From contig WQVK01000005.1 of assembly GCA_009784025.1 (NCBI GenBank), positions 1 through 64,000 on the forward strand: a stretch of 64,000 nucleotides of DNA, given 5' to 3'. Made by a program: the position numbers and the translations under genes. Below are positions 18,238 to 28,833 of this stretch, one piece after another. The stretch is from Defluviitaleaceae bacterium. GTDB lineage: Bacteria; Bacillota; Clostridia; Lachnospirales; WQUN01. Below the pieces are notes generated by a model that saw nothing but the letters and a program-made list of their open reading frames with translations, ran no database searches and was not told the origin of the DNA. The stretch's first letter is position 1. Every line of letters starts with the position of its first letter.

Positions 18238-18372
18238 CATTATAGTCAGTTTATAAACCATCAGAGCCTTGCTTTGCCATCTGGAAAATTTTCAGGTGGC
18301 GGGGCGGGGCTTTTTTCGATAACAAAATCGCCGTAAGTTGCATAGAATACTTATGAAGAAAGGAGCATCAAC

Positions 18373-19686
18373 ATGCCATTACCATTCAGGCGGAGTACAT
18401 TTGCCAACCAGCAGGCGGCGCAGGCTGGCCAGCCGGATACGGTTGCTGAACATAAACCAGATGAGTTTAAATTTTTCCCCTTGAGAGGCGTTGCAGAAAA
18501 CCGCGGGGTACGACAGGTTGAGCCACTTACACCGCCGGGGGGACAGTTACCACAACAGGGAAACCCAATGCGCGGGCAGCAAGCGCACAATCCGTTGGCC
18601 AAGCATAACAGCCAAATAAATGCGCGGCTGGCGGGGCAGGCACAGCCGCCTAAGGCCAATGTGCAGCTTGCCGGGCTGCCACAGGTGCATCCCTTAACGC
18701 AAGCCCCGCAGCCTAAACAGCCCCAAAATATGCGGCAGTCGCCAATGCAGGCAGCTTCGCGCCAAACGGCGCAGTTGTTGCAAACGGCGGCTGGGCAGGG
18801 TGGAATAGGGAATGGACAGCCTCGCCCACAGAGCCAGCAGATGCAGGCTAGGCCGCCGCAGATGGCGCAGCCGCCAATGATACCTGGTGGCCATGTTCGG
18901 CCACAACAGGTTACACCACAGTTGCCCCAGCCTCAACCGCCGATGATGCCAGGCAGCCATGCTCAGCAACCACAGGCAACAAAGCCACCCAGCCGGCCGC
19001 CCCAAGCCCCAATCACACCAGAAAAAGCCGCCGATACTTTCCGCCGCTTCAATAAAACGTTGCCAGACGGCGTGCGGTACGAGCCCTTGGATGAGGAAAC
19101 AATGCGATTGTTAAAGGCCAATGGGCATTTGCCAGAGGCGGCCGCTGAAACTAAACAGCCCGCGACTCAGCAAGCATCGCCACCAGATACAAGCCAAACC
19201 CAGCCAGCGAAATCAACTTCCTTCAATTTGCCAGAAGTTGAAGCAGCGGAACCCCCAATCCTGGGCGGCATTCCACCTGAGGCAGCAAAAACCCTGCAAA
19301 ACCTAGCCCAGGATGAGTTTAACGCAAAAAAATTTTACAGCTGCTTGGCGGCTTCTATCCAGGCCGAAGGCGTAAAGCCTGGCATAGAAGCCATGGCAGC
19401 AGGTTCTGGCAACCGTTGGCAGCAGTATGTAGGGTTGCTTGAAGCCCATTGTGACAAGGCATTCACCCCGGCGCAGCAGGAAATAAAAACAGGGCTGGAT
19501 TTTGCAGATTCTCTAGATTTGGCCCTGCAGGAAGAAAATGCTGCCCTTAAAACGCTGTCTGAACTACTTGATAATGTGGCAGAGACCAAGCTGGCGGCCC
19601 CAGTGCAGCGGATAATCAATAATAAAATGGTGGGGTATAATCAGCTTTTTGCCGTGAAGGTGGCTATGGTTGGGGTAGGGAAGTGA
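18373..19686 (+). CDS. Pro/Gln-rich disordered protein with C-terminal helical (possibly ferritin-like) domain
   Basis: ~260 aa low-complexity P/Q region, then DEFNAKKFYSCLAASIQ...LALQEENAALKTLSELLDNV. Confidence 0.5.
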   Translation: MPLPFRRSTFANQQAAQAGQPDTVAEHKPDEFKFFPLRGVAENRGVRQVEPLTPPGGQLPQQGNPMRGQQAHNPLAKHNSQINARLAGQAQPPKANVQLAGLPQVHPLTQAPQPKQPQNMRQSPMQAASRQTAQLLQTAAGQGGIGNGQPRPQSQQMQARPPQMAQPPMIPGGHVRPQQVTPQLPQPQPPMMPGSHAQQPQATKPPSRPPQAPITPEKAADTFRRFNKTLPDGVRYEPLDEETMRLLKANGHLPEAAAETKQPATQQASPPDTSQTQPAKSTSFNLPEVEAAEPPILGGIPPEAAKTLQNLAQDEFNAKKFYSCLAASIQAEGVKPGIEAMAAGSGNRWQQYVGLLEAHCDKAFTPAQQEIKTGLDFADSLDLALQEENAALKTLSELLDNVAETKLAAPVQRIINNKMVGYNQLFAVKVAMVGVGK

Positions 19687-19695
19687 GCAGATATG

Positions 19696-19787
19696 TATAG
19701 CAACTCTACCTAAAAACACTCACTTATAACTTATAAATTTCTCGCAACTATGTGCTGTGTGGGTGCTTTTTAGGTGGAATTGCTATA
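19696..19787. repeat. MITE-like inverted repeat with TA ends
   Basis: TATAGCAACTCTACCTAAAAACACTC ... GGGTGCTTTTTAGGTGGAATTGCTATA. Confidence 0.75.
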
Positions 19788-19830
19788 AACGGAAAACTTT
19801 TGTGGTTGAAGTTTTATTTTGCGAAAAATT

Positions 19831-19857
19831 CAGTTGGTCGGAAAATCCGACCAACTG
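19831..19857. repeat. CAGTTGGTCG hairpin (left end of putative cassette 1)
   Basis: CAGTTGGTCGGAAAATCCGACCAACTG. Confidence 0.8.
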
Positions 19858-19917
19858 ATGCCACATTAATTATGTTATACTCGGAGAGAATAACATCTAA
19901 CTCTCTGGAGGAACAAG

Positions 19918-21060
19918 ATGAGTCAACTCGGTTTAGCGGACATTTGTGGCCACTTAAAAGCAGCGGTTATATCGCATACACCAGGCGATTTTATTATTGC
20001 CGAGGCGTTTAGGTTAGGCTTGTCCGACGATGAATTGAGGGCAGGAATATCAGCTTTCCGCTCTTTTTTGTATGAACTTTATGATATGTTAGCCAATAAC
20101 AAGAATAGATTTGACGTAAAAACACGAGAAAAAAATGGAACACTTCCTGCTCGTTTCCCGATAATAGAGGAGATGGGTGCTATTTTATTTCAATTTGGTT
20201 ACCATGGTCGCCTTGAAACAGAGCCAAAAAACGAGCTGATTGTTTACGGCGAAGATATGCTTCATGTATCCAAAATGCAGAAATATAAGCATTTGAATAA
20301 AATGTCAAAGCAACGTAAATTAGAACTGTTCGATTTATTATCAGAGTTGGGATTTTATTTCGAGGATGCGGATTTTTCAGAAAATATTGATTTCTCAAAA
20401 ACCGGCACATTTTATGTTCAATATGAAAACGACGACTCATTGCTCACTGGCTTGAAATTGATGGCTTTAGCACAATCCAATGTAAAGGCTAAATATGACC
20501 GATATTCCACCATACTCATGCGTGGGGATTTTTACCTTCTTGCAAATGTAAAACCAAAGCCGCCGACTGTCAATATCGCTGAATATGCTACTACACAGCC
20601 GCCCGATATAAGAGAATGGGTTATTAGTTTAGATGAACTATTAACCCGAAGTTGCCAAGTTGTTGGCGAGGTCAGGTATTTTTTATGCGATGGCACTTTT
20701 TCTTACACATCACGGAAAACAAAAAATGTTGTATGCAAAATAGACCTGAAAGCAAAGAATAGCTCAGCAATCCCTAATGTAAACCATTTTGAAAAATCAA
20801 GCGACATATTAAATCAGCTTACTGAATTTATGCTTGATACCATGAGAAGCAAAAATCGAAATTGCAAGAATTGCTCAGAACTTAACAACCCTAATTTCGT
20901 AAAATGTCCATACGGAGGAGGCGAACCGCACAGGTTTTCGCATAAGGGTGAAGATTTTGAACTATGTCGGCACAATGGCTTTGAATTTTTGATAAATAAT
21001 GAAATGGAACGTGATGTGCTTATGAAATGGATTGAGTTAGAGCTTGAATGGGGTAGCTAA
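19918..21060 (+). CDS. Hypothetical protein with C-terminal Cys cluster (CKNC...CPYGG...C)
   Basis: 380-aa ORF preceded by SD CTGGAGG. No recognised family. Confidence 0.7.
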   Translation: MSQLGLADICGHLKAAVISHTPGDFIIAEAFRLGLSDDELRAGISAFRSFLYELYDMLANNKNRFDVKTREKNGTLPARFPIIEEMGAILFQFGYHGRLETEPKNELIVYGEDMLHVSKMQKYKHLNKMSKQRKLELFDLLSELGFYFEDADFSENIDFSKTGTFYVQYENDDSLLTGLKLMALAQSNVKAKYDRYSTILMRGDFYLLANVKPKPPTVNIAEYATTQPPDIREWVISLDELLTRSCQVVGEVRYFLCDGTFSYTSRKTKNVVCKIDLKAKNSSAIPNVNHFEKSSDILNQLTEFMLDTMRSKNRNCKNCSELNNPNFVKCPYGGGEPHRFSHKGEDFELCRHNGFEFLINNEMERDVLMKWIELELEWGS

Positions 21061-21241
21061 GACACAGATTGTATAGTTAAAAATAGTGGCAAGGTAAAAA
21101 TGTTTAGGTTGAAAAGCCCTTATTTCTGTAGTTTTTATTAGTTGTACAATGGAAACCGTTGTCAGCCTCAAATTATATAACCGCTCCACCAAAAAGCACA
21201 TACAAAAAAACGGAGATGCACTGCAGCGCATCTCCGTTACT

Positions 21242-21357
21242 TATAGTGAAATAATTCGAAATCGGTTTCGCCTGTCACGGCAAAAGCGCCTAAAACGCCT
21301 TGTCTCGGCGTTTTAGGTGCCGCTCTGGCGAGACCGTTTCTCATTTATTTCACTATA
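21242..21357 (-). repeat. MITE-like element, family 1, abutting the leuS stop
   Basis: TIRs TATAGTGAAATAATTCG...CATTTATTTCACTATA. Confidence 0.92.
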
Positions 21358-21358
21358 T

Positions 21359-23761
21359 CTAACCCTTCACAACAAAATTAACAATCCTGCCTGGCACATA
21401 AATACTCTTTACAATCTCCATGCCGTCTAGCTTATCTGCAAGCTGTTCCCTGGCCGCGGCTATTATATCGTCTTTGCCCATATCTGCTGGCACTTCAATA
21501 TTCCCACGCAGTTTGCCGTTTATTTGCAGTGCTAGTTCTACGGTGTCGGATTTTAGCATGGCCGCATCATATTTTGGCCAGGTTTGCAGGAATACGGATT
21601 CCTTATGCCCTAGGCGTTCCCAGATTTCCTCGGCCATATGTGGCGCGAAGGGGGCCAGCAAGATGGCAAGCGCCTCTAGGTTGTCTGCTGGCAGGCCGCC
21701 ATGTGTTTTTGCTAGGTCTTGCATGGCGTTTACATGGGTCATGAAGCCGCTTACCACGGTGTTTAGGCTCATATTGTCTAGCCGCTGGCTTATATCGTGT
21801 ATCATTAGATGTTTCTGGCGGGTTAGCTCTGGGTTTGTGGCGATTATATGAGGGGCTTCCACCATGCGCCATAGCTTGTTTAGGAAGCGCGAAACTCCTT
21901 CAATACCGCTGTCATCCCATTCACAATCCATTTCTGGCGGGCTTATGAACATTTCGTACAGGCGCAGGGCGTCGCAGCCGTAGCGGGGCAATACATCATC
22001 TGGGGAGACACCATGGCCCTCGCCTTTAGACATTTTGCGGCCGTTGTAGTTTATCATCCCGATATTGAACAGGGTGCTAAATGGCTCTTCAAAGGTAACC
22101 ACGCCAATATCGTATAGGAATTTCGTGTAGAAGCGGGCGTATAGCAAATGCAGCACTGCATGCTCGATTCCGCCAACATAATAGTCTACTGGCAGCCAGT
22201 TTTTTAGCGCGTCGGGGCTGGCTAGGGCATTGTCGTTGTTTACATCTGGGTAGCGCAAAAAATACCAGGAACTACCAGCCCATTGGGGCATGGTGTTGGT
22301 TTCGCGCTGGGCGGCTTGGCCACATTTTGGGCATGGCACATTGACCCAATCTGCCATGGCTGCAAGTGGAGAATCCCCAGTGTCTGTTGGCATGTATGAT
22401 TCTACATCTGGCAGCATCACTGGCAAATCTTTATCTGGCACAACCACCGGGCCGCAGCTTTCGCAGTGGATTATGGGGATAGGCTCGCCCCAATAGCGCT
22501 GGCGCGAGAAAACCCAATCACGCAGCTTGTAATTGACAGTGGTTTTGCCAATGCCCTGGGCTTCCAAATGCGCGGCCACGGCCGCTTGCGCTTCTGCCAC
22601 GGCCATGCCGTTAAATTTGTCAGAATTTATAAGAACGCCATCGCCAATAAATGCCTCATCTAGTGGGGATTGCTTGCCGTCCGCAGATATAACTTGTACT
22701 ATTGGCAGGCCAAATTTTGTGGCAAATTCGAAGTCTCGCTCGTCGTGGGCAGGCACGCACATTATCGCGCCGGTGCCGTAATCTGCCAGCACGTAATCTG
22801 CCACCCAAATGGGCATATCCTGCCCGGTTAACGGGTTTGTGGCATTAGTCCCTATGAAAACGCCGGTTTTTTCTTTATCCTGCATCCTGTCCACATTGCT
22901 GCGGGTTGCAGAACGCTTCACATAGGCCTCAACCTGAGCCTGCTGGGGGGCTGCGGTAAGCTGCGCCACTAGCGGATGCTCAGGGGCAAGCACCATAAAA
23001 GTGGCGCCGCAAAGGGTGTCTGGCCTGGTGGTGAAGGCCTTTATTTTGGCATTACTGCCAGCCACGGCAAAATCAATTTCTGCACCATGGCTTTTGCCAA
23101 TCCAATCGGTTTGCATTTTTTTAACTTTTTCTGGCCAGTTAAGCTGGTTCAAATCTTGCAGAAGCCTTTCGGCGTATTTTGTAATGCGCAGCATCCATTG
23201 GCGTAGGTTTTTCTTGGTGGATGGTTGCTTGCAGCGCTCGCAAACGCCGCCAACGGCTTCTTCGTTGGCCAGCACCACTTTACAGTTTGGGCACCAGTTC
23301 AGCGGCATTTCTTGCTCGTAGGCCAGCCCATGCTCGAACATGCGGGCAAAAATCCACTGGGTCCATTTATAGTAGGCTGGGTCTGTGGTGTTTATCTCAA
23401 AATCCCAATCATAGATTGTGCTCATTTCGTTAAGTTGGCGCTTCATGCTGGCCACATTTTCCTCTGTGGAAATGGCCGGGTGAATCGCCTTTTTTATTGC
23501 ATTAGTTTCTGCCGCAAGGCCAAAGGCATCCCAGCCCATGGGGTGCAGCACATGATGACCCTGCAACACTTTGTGGCGGCTAAGCACGTCGCTAAGCACA
23601 TACCCGCGCCAATGCCCCACATGCAAGCTAGTGCCAGAGGGGTAGGGGAACATGTCTAAACAATAGTATTTTGGCTTGCTGCTGGTGTTTTGCTGGATGG
23701 GAGAATCCTTCCAGTTCTTACGCCATTTTTTTTCGATTGATTTAAAATCGTAACGCTGCAT
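21359..23761 (-). CDS. leuS: Leucine--tRNA ligase
   Basis: DMFPYPSGTSLHVGHWRGYVLSDV HIGH motif, NGRKMSKGEGHGV KMSKS-like motif. Confidence 0.96.
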   Translation of the reverse strand: MQRYDFKSIEKKWRKNWKDSPIQQNTSSKPKYYCLDMFPYPSGTSLHVGHWRGYVLSDVLSRHKVLQGHHVLHPMGWDAFGLAAETNAIKKAIHPAISTEENVASMKRQLNEMSTIYDWDFEINTTDPAYYKWTQWIFARMFEHGLAYEQEMPLNWCPNCKVVLANEEAVGGVCERCKQPSTKKNLRQWMLRITKYAERLLQDLNQLNWPEKVKKMQTDWIGKSHGAEIDFAVAGSNAKIKAFTTRPDTLCGATFMVLAPEHPLVAQLTAAPQQAQVEAYVKRSATRSNVDRMQDKEKTGVFIGTNATNPLTGQDMPIWVADYVLADYGTGAIMCVPAHDERDFEFATKFGLPIVQVISADGKQSPLDEAFIGDGVLINSDKFNGMAVAEAQAAVAAHLEAQGIGKTTVNYKLRDWVFSRQRYWGEPIPIIHCESCGPVVVPDKDLPVMLPDVESYMPTDTGDSPLAAMADWVNVPCPKCGQAAQRETNTMPQWAGSSWYFLRYPDVNNDNALASPDALKNWLPVDYYVGGIEHAVLHLLYARFYTKFLYDIGVVTFEEPFSTLFNIGMINYNGRKMSKGEGHGVSPDDVLPRYGCDALRLYEMFISPPEMDCEWDDSGIEGVSRFLNKLWRMVEAPHIIATNPELTRQKHLMIHDISQRLDNMSLNTVVSGFMTHVNAMQDLAKTHGGLPADNLEALAILLAPFAPHMAEEIWERLGHKESVFLQTWPKYDAAMLKSDTVELALQINGKLRGNIEVPADMGKDDIIAAAREQLADKLDGMEIVKSIYVPGRIVNFVVKG

Positions 23762-23892
23762 GTTTTAAACCTCCATTTAAATAAGGGCGCCGCCCTGCAC
23801 TCTGCCGTTCTGACGGGCAAAGCCAGGCCACTCTTCCTTGGCGGCTTGCCGCCTGCGGGTGCATGCTGTGCATGCAAATAGTCGTATTTTAG

Positions 23893-24053
23893 TAGAGTTC
23901 TTCTGAAATTGCAAAAAACGCAATTTCATAAGGTTCGCCTGGCGAACCCGGCACTCCGTGCCGCCCGGTTTCTTCCGGGTTACCTCAGAAGAAGCAAAAG
24001 ATTGAAAATGTAACTTTTCCGAAATTAAAAAGCATAATTTCGGAAGAAGTCTA
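23893..24053. repeat. Family 3 element (TAGAGTTCTTCTGAAATT TIR) carrying an internal insert
   Basis: Ends match 27318..27419. About 55 bp of extra sequence at ~23929..23984. Confidence 0.75.
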
Positions 24054-24165
24054 GTGAAATAATTCGAAATCGGTCTCGCCTGTCGCGGCAAAAGCGCCTG
24101 GAACGCCTTATCTCGGCATTCCAGGTGCCGCTCGGGCAAGACCGTTTCTCATTTATTTCACTATA
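24052..24165 (-). repeat. MITE-like element, family 1
   Basis: TAGTGAAATAATTCGAAATCGG...CATTTATTTCACTATA. Confidence 0.92.
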
Positions 24166-24281
24166 GGCTATTTTATTCTGCTTTGGCTGGGTTGTCAATT
24201 TTATAGGGAAAAGTCTTGGATGGTATGGGATGAAGATGTGTTGTGATATATTTTCCGAAAAATGACATCTTTTCCGAAAAT

Positions 24282-24297
24282 GGTACCGTATGGTACC
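24282..24297. repeat. GGTACC palindrome
   Basis: GGTACCGTATGGTACC between two inverted family 1 copies. Confidence 0.8.
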
Positions 24298-24396
24298 ATG
24301 TTTTGGGCAAAATGATGCCTTTTTCGAACCTTAGCGCAAAAGAAATCCCCAAAATTCGGGTTTTTAATCATACTAACACCAAAAAACTTAACGGTT

Positions 24397-24512
24397 TATA
24401 ATGAAATGAATGAGAAACGGTCTCGCCCGAGTGACATCTGAAACGCCGAAATAAGGCGTTTCAGGCGTTTTTGCCGCGACAGGCGAGACCGATTTCGAAT
24501 TATTTCACTATA
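24397..24512 (+). repeat. MITE-like element, family 1
   Basis: TATAATGAAATGAATGAGAAACGGTCTC...GAATTATTTCACTATA. Confidence 0.9.
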
Positions 24513-24599
24513 CCAAATCTTCTAAAAAACTTACCCAGCTTTCATCTTGACCCAACAAAATAAACATCCACAATAAAGCCATCATGCCAAACCTAATAC

Positions 24600-25454
24600 C
24601 TAAAACAGCGCAGAAATAAGCGCAACTTCAAGCAAGGTTAAATTATCTAATATGCGCCAGTTTCTGCCTACTCTTAGCATTTCAAAGCGTTGTATGTCAG
24701 ACATTTCGCCGCTGCTGCCAGATGCAGTTACGGCCACGCGCACTTCAACCCATTCGTTGATTCTATCTGTGCGGATTACATTACCAGAATCCACATCAAT
24801 CCCCATAAGCGATAGCTGCCATTCTAGTGCTTCTACTCGCTCTCGCATTTCGCGGCCGCGTATGGTGCTTGAGCCTACAACTTCAACGTAAAAGCTAAGG
24901 TTGCCATCAAGTCCTAACATGTCGCGCATGTCTTGGGCGCGGATTTCAAAATATTCAGCTATGCCGCGCACGCCAAATTCATCATCCATGATATTTCGTA
25001 TTTCCCTGCGGGAAGTATTATCGGTAAAATCACTGAACATTCTATCGTAATCTATTGCAGAGTAGCGGTTTATCCTTCTGAAATTACCTTCATATGTGGC
25101 TACAAGGTATCTTTCCATCACCCGCTCCATATTCCTGCCGCCGCCAGAGAAAACCAGCACCAAGATAAGGATAAGCGCTGCCACCGCAACCCCAACAGCC
25201 CCCAGCACCTTGATGCTTGGCAGCTTAAATGCTGCCGCTGTGGCCCTTGCAGGTTTTTCCACAATTGCGTTGTTGTGGGTGGTTGCGCCGCATTGGGCGC
25301 AGAATCTTTCTGTTTCCTCCATTTGGCTGCCGCAATTGCCGCAGAAAACTGTCGCGCCACTGCTTTCGATTTTGGGGAATTCTTCCCCGCAATGTACGCA
25401 AACATTGGCGTTGTGCGGTGCGTCCATGCCGCAATGTTCACATTTTTTGTTCAT
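24600..25454 (-). CDS. Zinc-ribbon membrane protein
   Basis: Two CxxC ribbons (KCEHCGMDAPHNANVCVHCG; FCGNCGSQMEETERFCAQCG), TM helix, extracytoplasmic domain. Confidence 0.75.
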   Translation of the reverse strand: MNKKCEHCGMDAPHNANVCVHCGEEFPKIESSGATVFCGNCGSQMEETERFCAQCGATTHNNAIVEKPARATAAAFKLPSIKVLGAVGVAVAALILILVLVFSGGGRNMERVMERYLVATYEGNFRRINRYSAIDYDRMFSDFTDNTSRREIRNIMDDEFGVRGIAEYFEIRAQDMRDMLGLDGNLSFYVEVVGSSTIRGREMRERVEALEWQLSLMGIDVDSGNVIRTDRINEWVEVRVAVTASGSSGEMSDIQRFEMLRVGRNWRILDNLTLLEVALISALF

Positions 25455-25483
25455 TTGATAAACCCCTTCCTTTAGAAATAAAT

Positions 25484-27190
25484 TTATTTAAGCTTTGCCA
25501 CCAGCTGTTTTACATGGGCTTCAACATCCCCAAGCTGGATTTTTTCGTTTATAGATTTGTTTCTGGTAGCAACTTCGCAGCAGTTTTCCTTCATATTGCG
25601 CGGGCTAACCACTACGCGAACAGGCACCCCTAGTAAATCTGCATCGGAGAACATCACCCCGGCGCTTACAAGCCTGTCGTCGTAAATCACTTCCAGCCCA
25701 GCGGCGCGAAGCTGGCTGTACAAGCCATCTGCAAAGGCCTTTGCTTCTGTGTCATCTGCCCTCACGCAGCAGATATGCACCTGCCATGGGGCTATGGCAA
25801 TTGGCCAAATAGGGCCGTAATCGTCGTGGAGTTCTTCGCAAACAGAGGCCGCCAGCCTGCCCACGCCAATGCCGTAACATCCCATGATAGGATTATGCAG
25901 TGCGCCGGCCTCGTCGGCAAATTTCATGCCCATGGCGGCGGTGTATTTTGTGCCAAGCTGGAAGATATTGCCCACTTCTATGCCGCGGGCGATAGTAAGC
26001 GTGGGCTTCTTGCAGCTTGGGCATATGCCGCCGTCCATAGCTTTGGCGAAATCATGATATTCTGCCGCGCCAAAATCCCGGGCAATATCCATGCCTGTGT
26101 AGTGATAATCCTCTTCGTTTGCGCCACAGCATAGGTTGTTGATGCCCTGCAAAGATGCGTCAAACAAAATGGTGGCATTCTTTAGCCCAACCGGCCCAAG
26201 GAAACCCACCACAAGGCCACAGCCCGCTGTAATTTCTGCGGTGATAAGCTCTTCGCCCATGAAATTGTTTAGCTTTGTTTCGTTTATATCCAAATCACCG
26301 CGGATGAAAACCACTACATATTCGCCAGTTTGTTCCTTTTGGTAAACCACGGCCTTGCAGGATTTATCTGTGGGTAACTTGAGGAAATTACATACATCTT
26401 CAATTGTTTTTGTGCCTGGGGTGTGGACTTTTGTAAGGGCTACTGGCTCTGGGGCTACGCCGTTGTCCACTATGCATTCTGCCGCTTCAAGGTTGGCTCG
26501 GAAATCGCAGCTTTTGCACACCACGATAGAATCCTCACCGGCTGGTGTAAGCAGCATAAACTCATGGGAAATCTTGCCACCCATCATGCCAGAATCCGAC
26601 GCTACGGAAATCACCCCTGGCAGCCCAACCCTGGCGAAAATCCGCTCGTAGGCCTGGAAGGCTTGTTCGTAGTAGGTTTCCAAATCTTCCTGGCTGGTGT
26701 GGAACGAGTAGGCATCCTTCATAGTAAATTCCCTGGTGCGGATTAGCCCGGCGCGCGGCCTGGCCTCATCCCGGAACTTTGTTTGAATCTGGTAAATCAT
26801 AAAAGGGTATTTTGCGTAGGTTTGGCCGTACTCGCGCACCAGTTGCACGGCGGCTTCTTCGTGAGTCATACCCAGAAGGTGGGGTGCATCGTTGCGGTCG
26901 TTAAAGCGTAGCAGCTCTTTGCCCACGCCTTCGTAGCGGCCAGATTCCTGCCATAGGCTGGCTGGCATGGCCACCGGGAAGAGGACTTCCTGGCCATCTA
27001 TCGCGTCCATTTCTTCGCGGATTATTTCTTCAATCTTACGGGTGATGCGCTTTAAAACCGTATAGGAAGAATATATGCCGTTGCCAACTTGTTTAATGTA
27101 CCCGCCTCGCACCATAAGTGCGTGGCTGTCTATGCTGCAATCTGCGGGGCGTTCTTTAAAGCGGTCACCCGTTAGTTTTTCTAGTTTCAT
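25484..27190 (-). CDS. proS: Proline--tRNA ligase
   Basis: Class II motifs, FRDEARPRAGLIRTREFTMKDAYSFH, MGCYGIGVGRL. Confidence 0.95.
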   Translation of the reverse strand: MKLEKLTGDRFKERPADCSIDSHALMVRGGYIKQVGNGIYSSYTVLKRITRKIEEIIREEMDAIDGQEVLFPVAMPASLWQESGRYEGVGKELLRFNDRNDAPHLLGMTHEEAAVQLVREYGQTYAKYPFMIYQIQTKFRDEARPRAGLIRTREFTMKDAYSFHTSQEDLETYYEQAFQAYERIFARVGLPGVISVASDSGMMGGKISHEFMLLTPAGEDSIVVCKSCDFRANLEAAECIVDNGVAPEPVALTKVHTPGTKTIEDVCNFLKLPTDKSCKAVVYQKEQTGEYVVVFIRGDLDINETKLNNFMGEELITAEITAGCGLVVGFLGPVGLKNATILFDASLQGINNLCCGANEEDYHYTGMDIARDFGAAEYHDFAKAMDGGICPSCKKPTLTIARGIEVGNIFQLGTKYTAAMGMKFADEAGALHNPIMGCYGIGVGRLAASVCEELHDDYGPIWPIAIAPWQVHICCVRADDTEAKAFADGLYSQLRAAGLEVIYDDRLVSAGVMFSDADLLGVPVRVVVSPRNMKENCCEVATRNKSINEKIQLGDVEAHVKQLVAKLK

Positions 27191-27317
27191 TTGATATGCT
27201 CCTTTTGGAATTTCGTTTTGTCGCTGACATTATACACTATAGATGAAAATTTTGTTAGACATAATCTTCATAACTTGACTAAGCCCAAAAATTGTTGCAC
27301 AATTTGAAGGAAAATAA

Positions 27318-27419
27318 TAGAGTTCTTCTGAAATTGCAAAAAACGCAATTTCAGAAGAAGCAAAAGATTGAAAATGTAACTCTTCCGAAATTAAAAAACG
27401 TAATTTCGGAAGAAGTCTA
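27318..27419. repeat. Family 3 element (reference full-length copy)
   Basis: TAGAGTTCTTCTGAAATTGC...GTAATTTCGGAAGAAGTCTA. Confidence 0.85.
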
Positions 27420-27470
27420 ATGATGGAAACCACTAATTAATTAGCGTTTCTAACCAATGGAGGCACAGAA

Positions 27471-28778
27471 ATGACATACAAAACTCAAATGGAAGCGGCG
27501 CGCAAGGGCATTATCACCCCAGAAATGAAAATAGCCGCCGCAGACGAGCATATCACCCCAGAAGCGCTTATGGCGCAGGTAGCCGCAGGGTTGGCCGCTA
27601 TCCCCAAAAATAAAAACCACCAGGCCGGCCACCCAAAGGCTATTGGCCGCTACCTTAGCACAAAAATTAACGTAAACCTAGGGGCCAGCAAAGACTGCCA
27701 TAACATGGATGCAGAGGTGGCGAAGGTGCAAGAATCTGAGAAGATGGGCGCAGATGCCATCATGGATTTAAGTACTTTTGGCGACACCCGCGCCTTTAGG
27801 CAGAAGTTATCACGGGAATGCAAGGCCGCCCTTGGCAGTGTGCCAATTTACGATGCTTTGGTGTATTACGATAAGGATTTGGCAAAAATTACTTCCGACG
27901 AATGGATGGCCATTGCCCGTATACATGCAGAGGATGGCATGGATTTTATGACAATCCACTGCGGCATGAACCGCGCCACGGCAGAGCGGTTTAAGCGCAA
28001 CCGCAACCGAATTACCAATATTGTTTCCCGTGGCGGGTCGCTTATGTTTGCCTGGATGGAAATGACCGGGCAAGAAAACCCATTCTACGAACGTTACGAC
28101 GAACTGCTGGAAATTTGCCGTGAATACGATGTAACCCTTAGCCTTGGAGATGCATGCCGCCCAGGCTGCACCCACGACGCCTCTGACGTTGCGCAAGTTG
28201 AAGAGATGATAACCCTAGGCGAGCTTACAAAGCGCGCCTGGGCCAAAGATGTACAGGTTATAATCGAAGGCCCAGGCCATATGCCAATAGACCAAATTGC
28301 CGCAAATATGAAGCTGCAAGAGACCCTATGCCATGGCGCGCCGTACTATGTACTTGGGCCAATAGTAACAGATATCGCGCCGGGGTACGACCATATAACA
28401 TCGGCCATAGGCGGTGCAATTGCCGCCGCAAATGGCGCGGCCTTCCTATGCTACGTGACTCCTGCAGAGCATTTGCGCCTGCCAAACCAGCAAGATGTGC
28501 ATGATGGCATAATAGCTGCAAAAATAGCCGCACATTCTGGCGACCTTGCCAAAAAAATCCCTAAAGCCGCAGATTGGGACAACGAAATGAGCCGCGCCCG
28601 CCAAGAAGTAGATTGGGAAAAAATGTTCAGCCTGGCCATAGACCCAGAAAAAGCCCGTAAAATCCACAACGAAGCTCCATCCACAATAAAAAACACCTGC
28701 ACAATGTGCGGCAACATGTGCGCCATGAACACCATGAATAAAATCCTAAAAGGCGAAGAAGTAACCGCCCGCGCTTAG
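27471..28778 (+). CDS. thiC: Phosphomethylpyrimidine synthase
   Basis: [25 protein letters not shown], CxxCGNMCAM C-terminal cluster. Confidence 0.95.
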   Translation: MTYKTQMEAARKGIITPEMKIAAADEHITPEALMAQVAAGLAAIPKNKNHQAGHPKAIGRYLSTKINVNLGASKDCHNMDAEVAKVQESEKMGADAIMDLSTFGDTRAFRQKLSRECKAALGSVPIYDALVYYDKDLAKITSDEWMAIARIHAEDGMDFMTIHCGMNRATAERFKRNRNRITNIVSRGGSLMFAWMEMTGQENPFYERYDELLEICREYDVTLSLGDACRPGCTHDASDVAQVEEMITLGELTKRAWAKDVQVIIEGPGHMPIDQIAANMKLQETLCHGAPYYVLGPIVTDIAPGYDHITSAIGGAIAAANGAAFLCYVTPAEHLRLPNQQDVHDGIIAAKIAAHSGDLAKKIPKAADWDNEMSRARQEVDWEKMFSLAIDPEKARKIHNEAPSTIKNTCTMCGNMCAMNTMNKILKGEEVTARA

Positions 28779-28833
28779 CGGCGGCATCCCTGTGGTTTTG
28801 TGGTGGATATGCCCCAAACGAAATGGAGAAAAT

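Noticed and set aside
21420-23659. Plus-strand ORFs over leuS
   Set aside because: Antisense to a highly conserved tRNA synthetase gene.
23762-24050. T-box leader for leuS
   Set aside because: No AGGGTGGNACCGCG-like core on the leuS strand; the region is repeat sequence.
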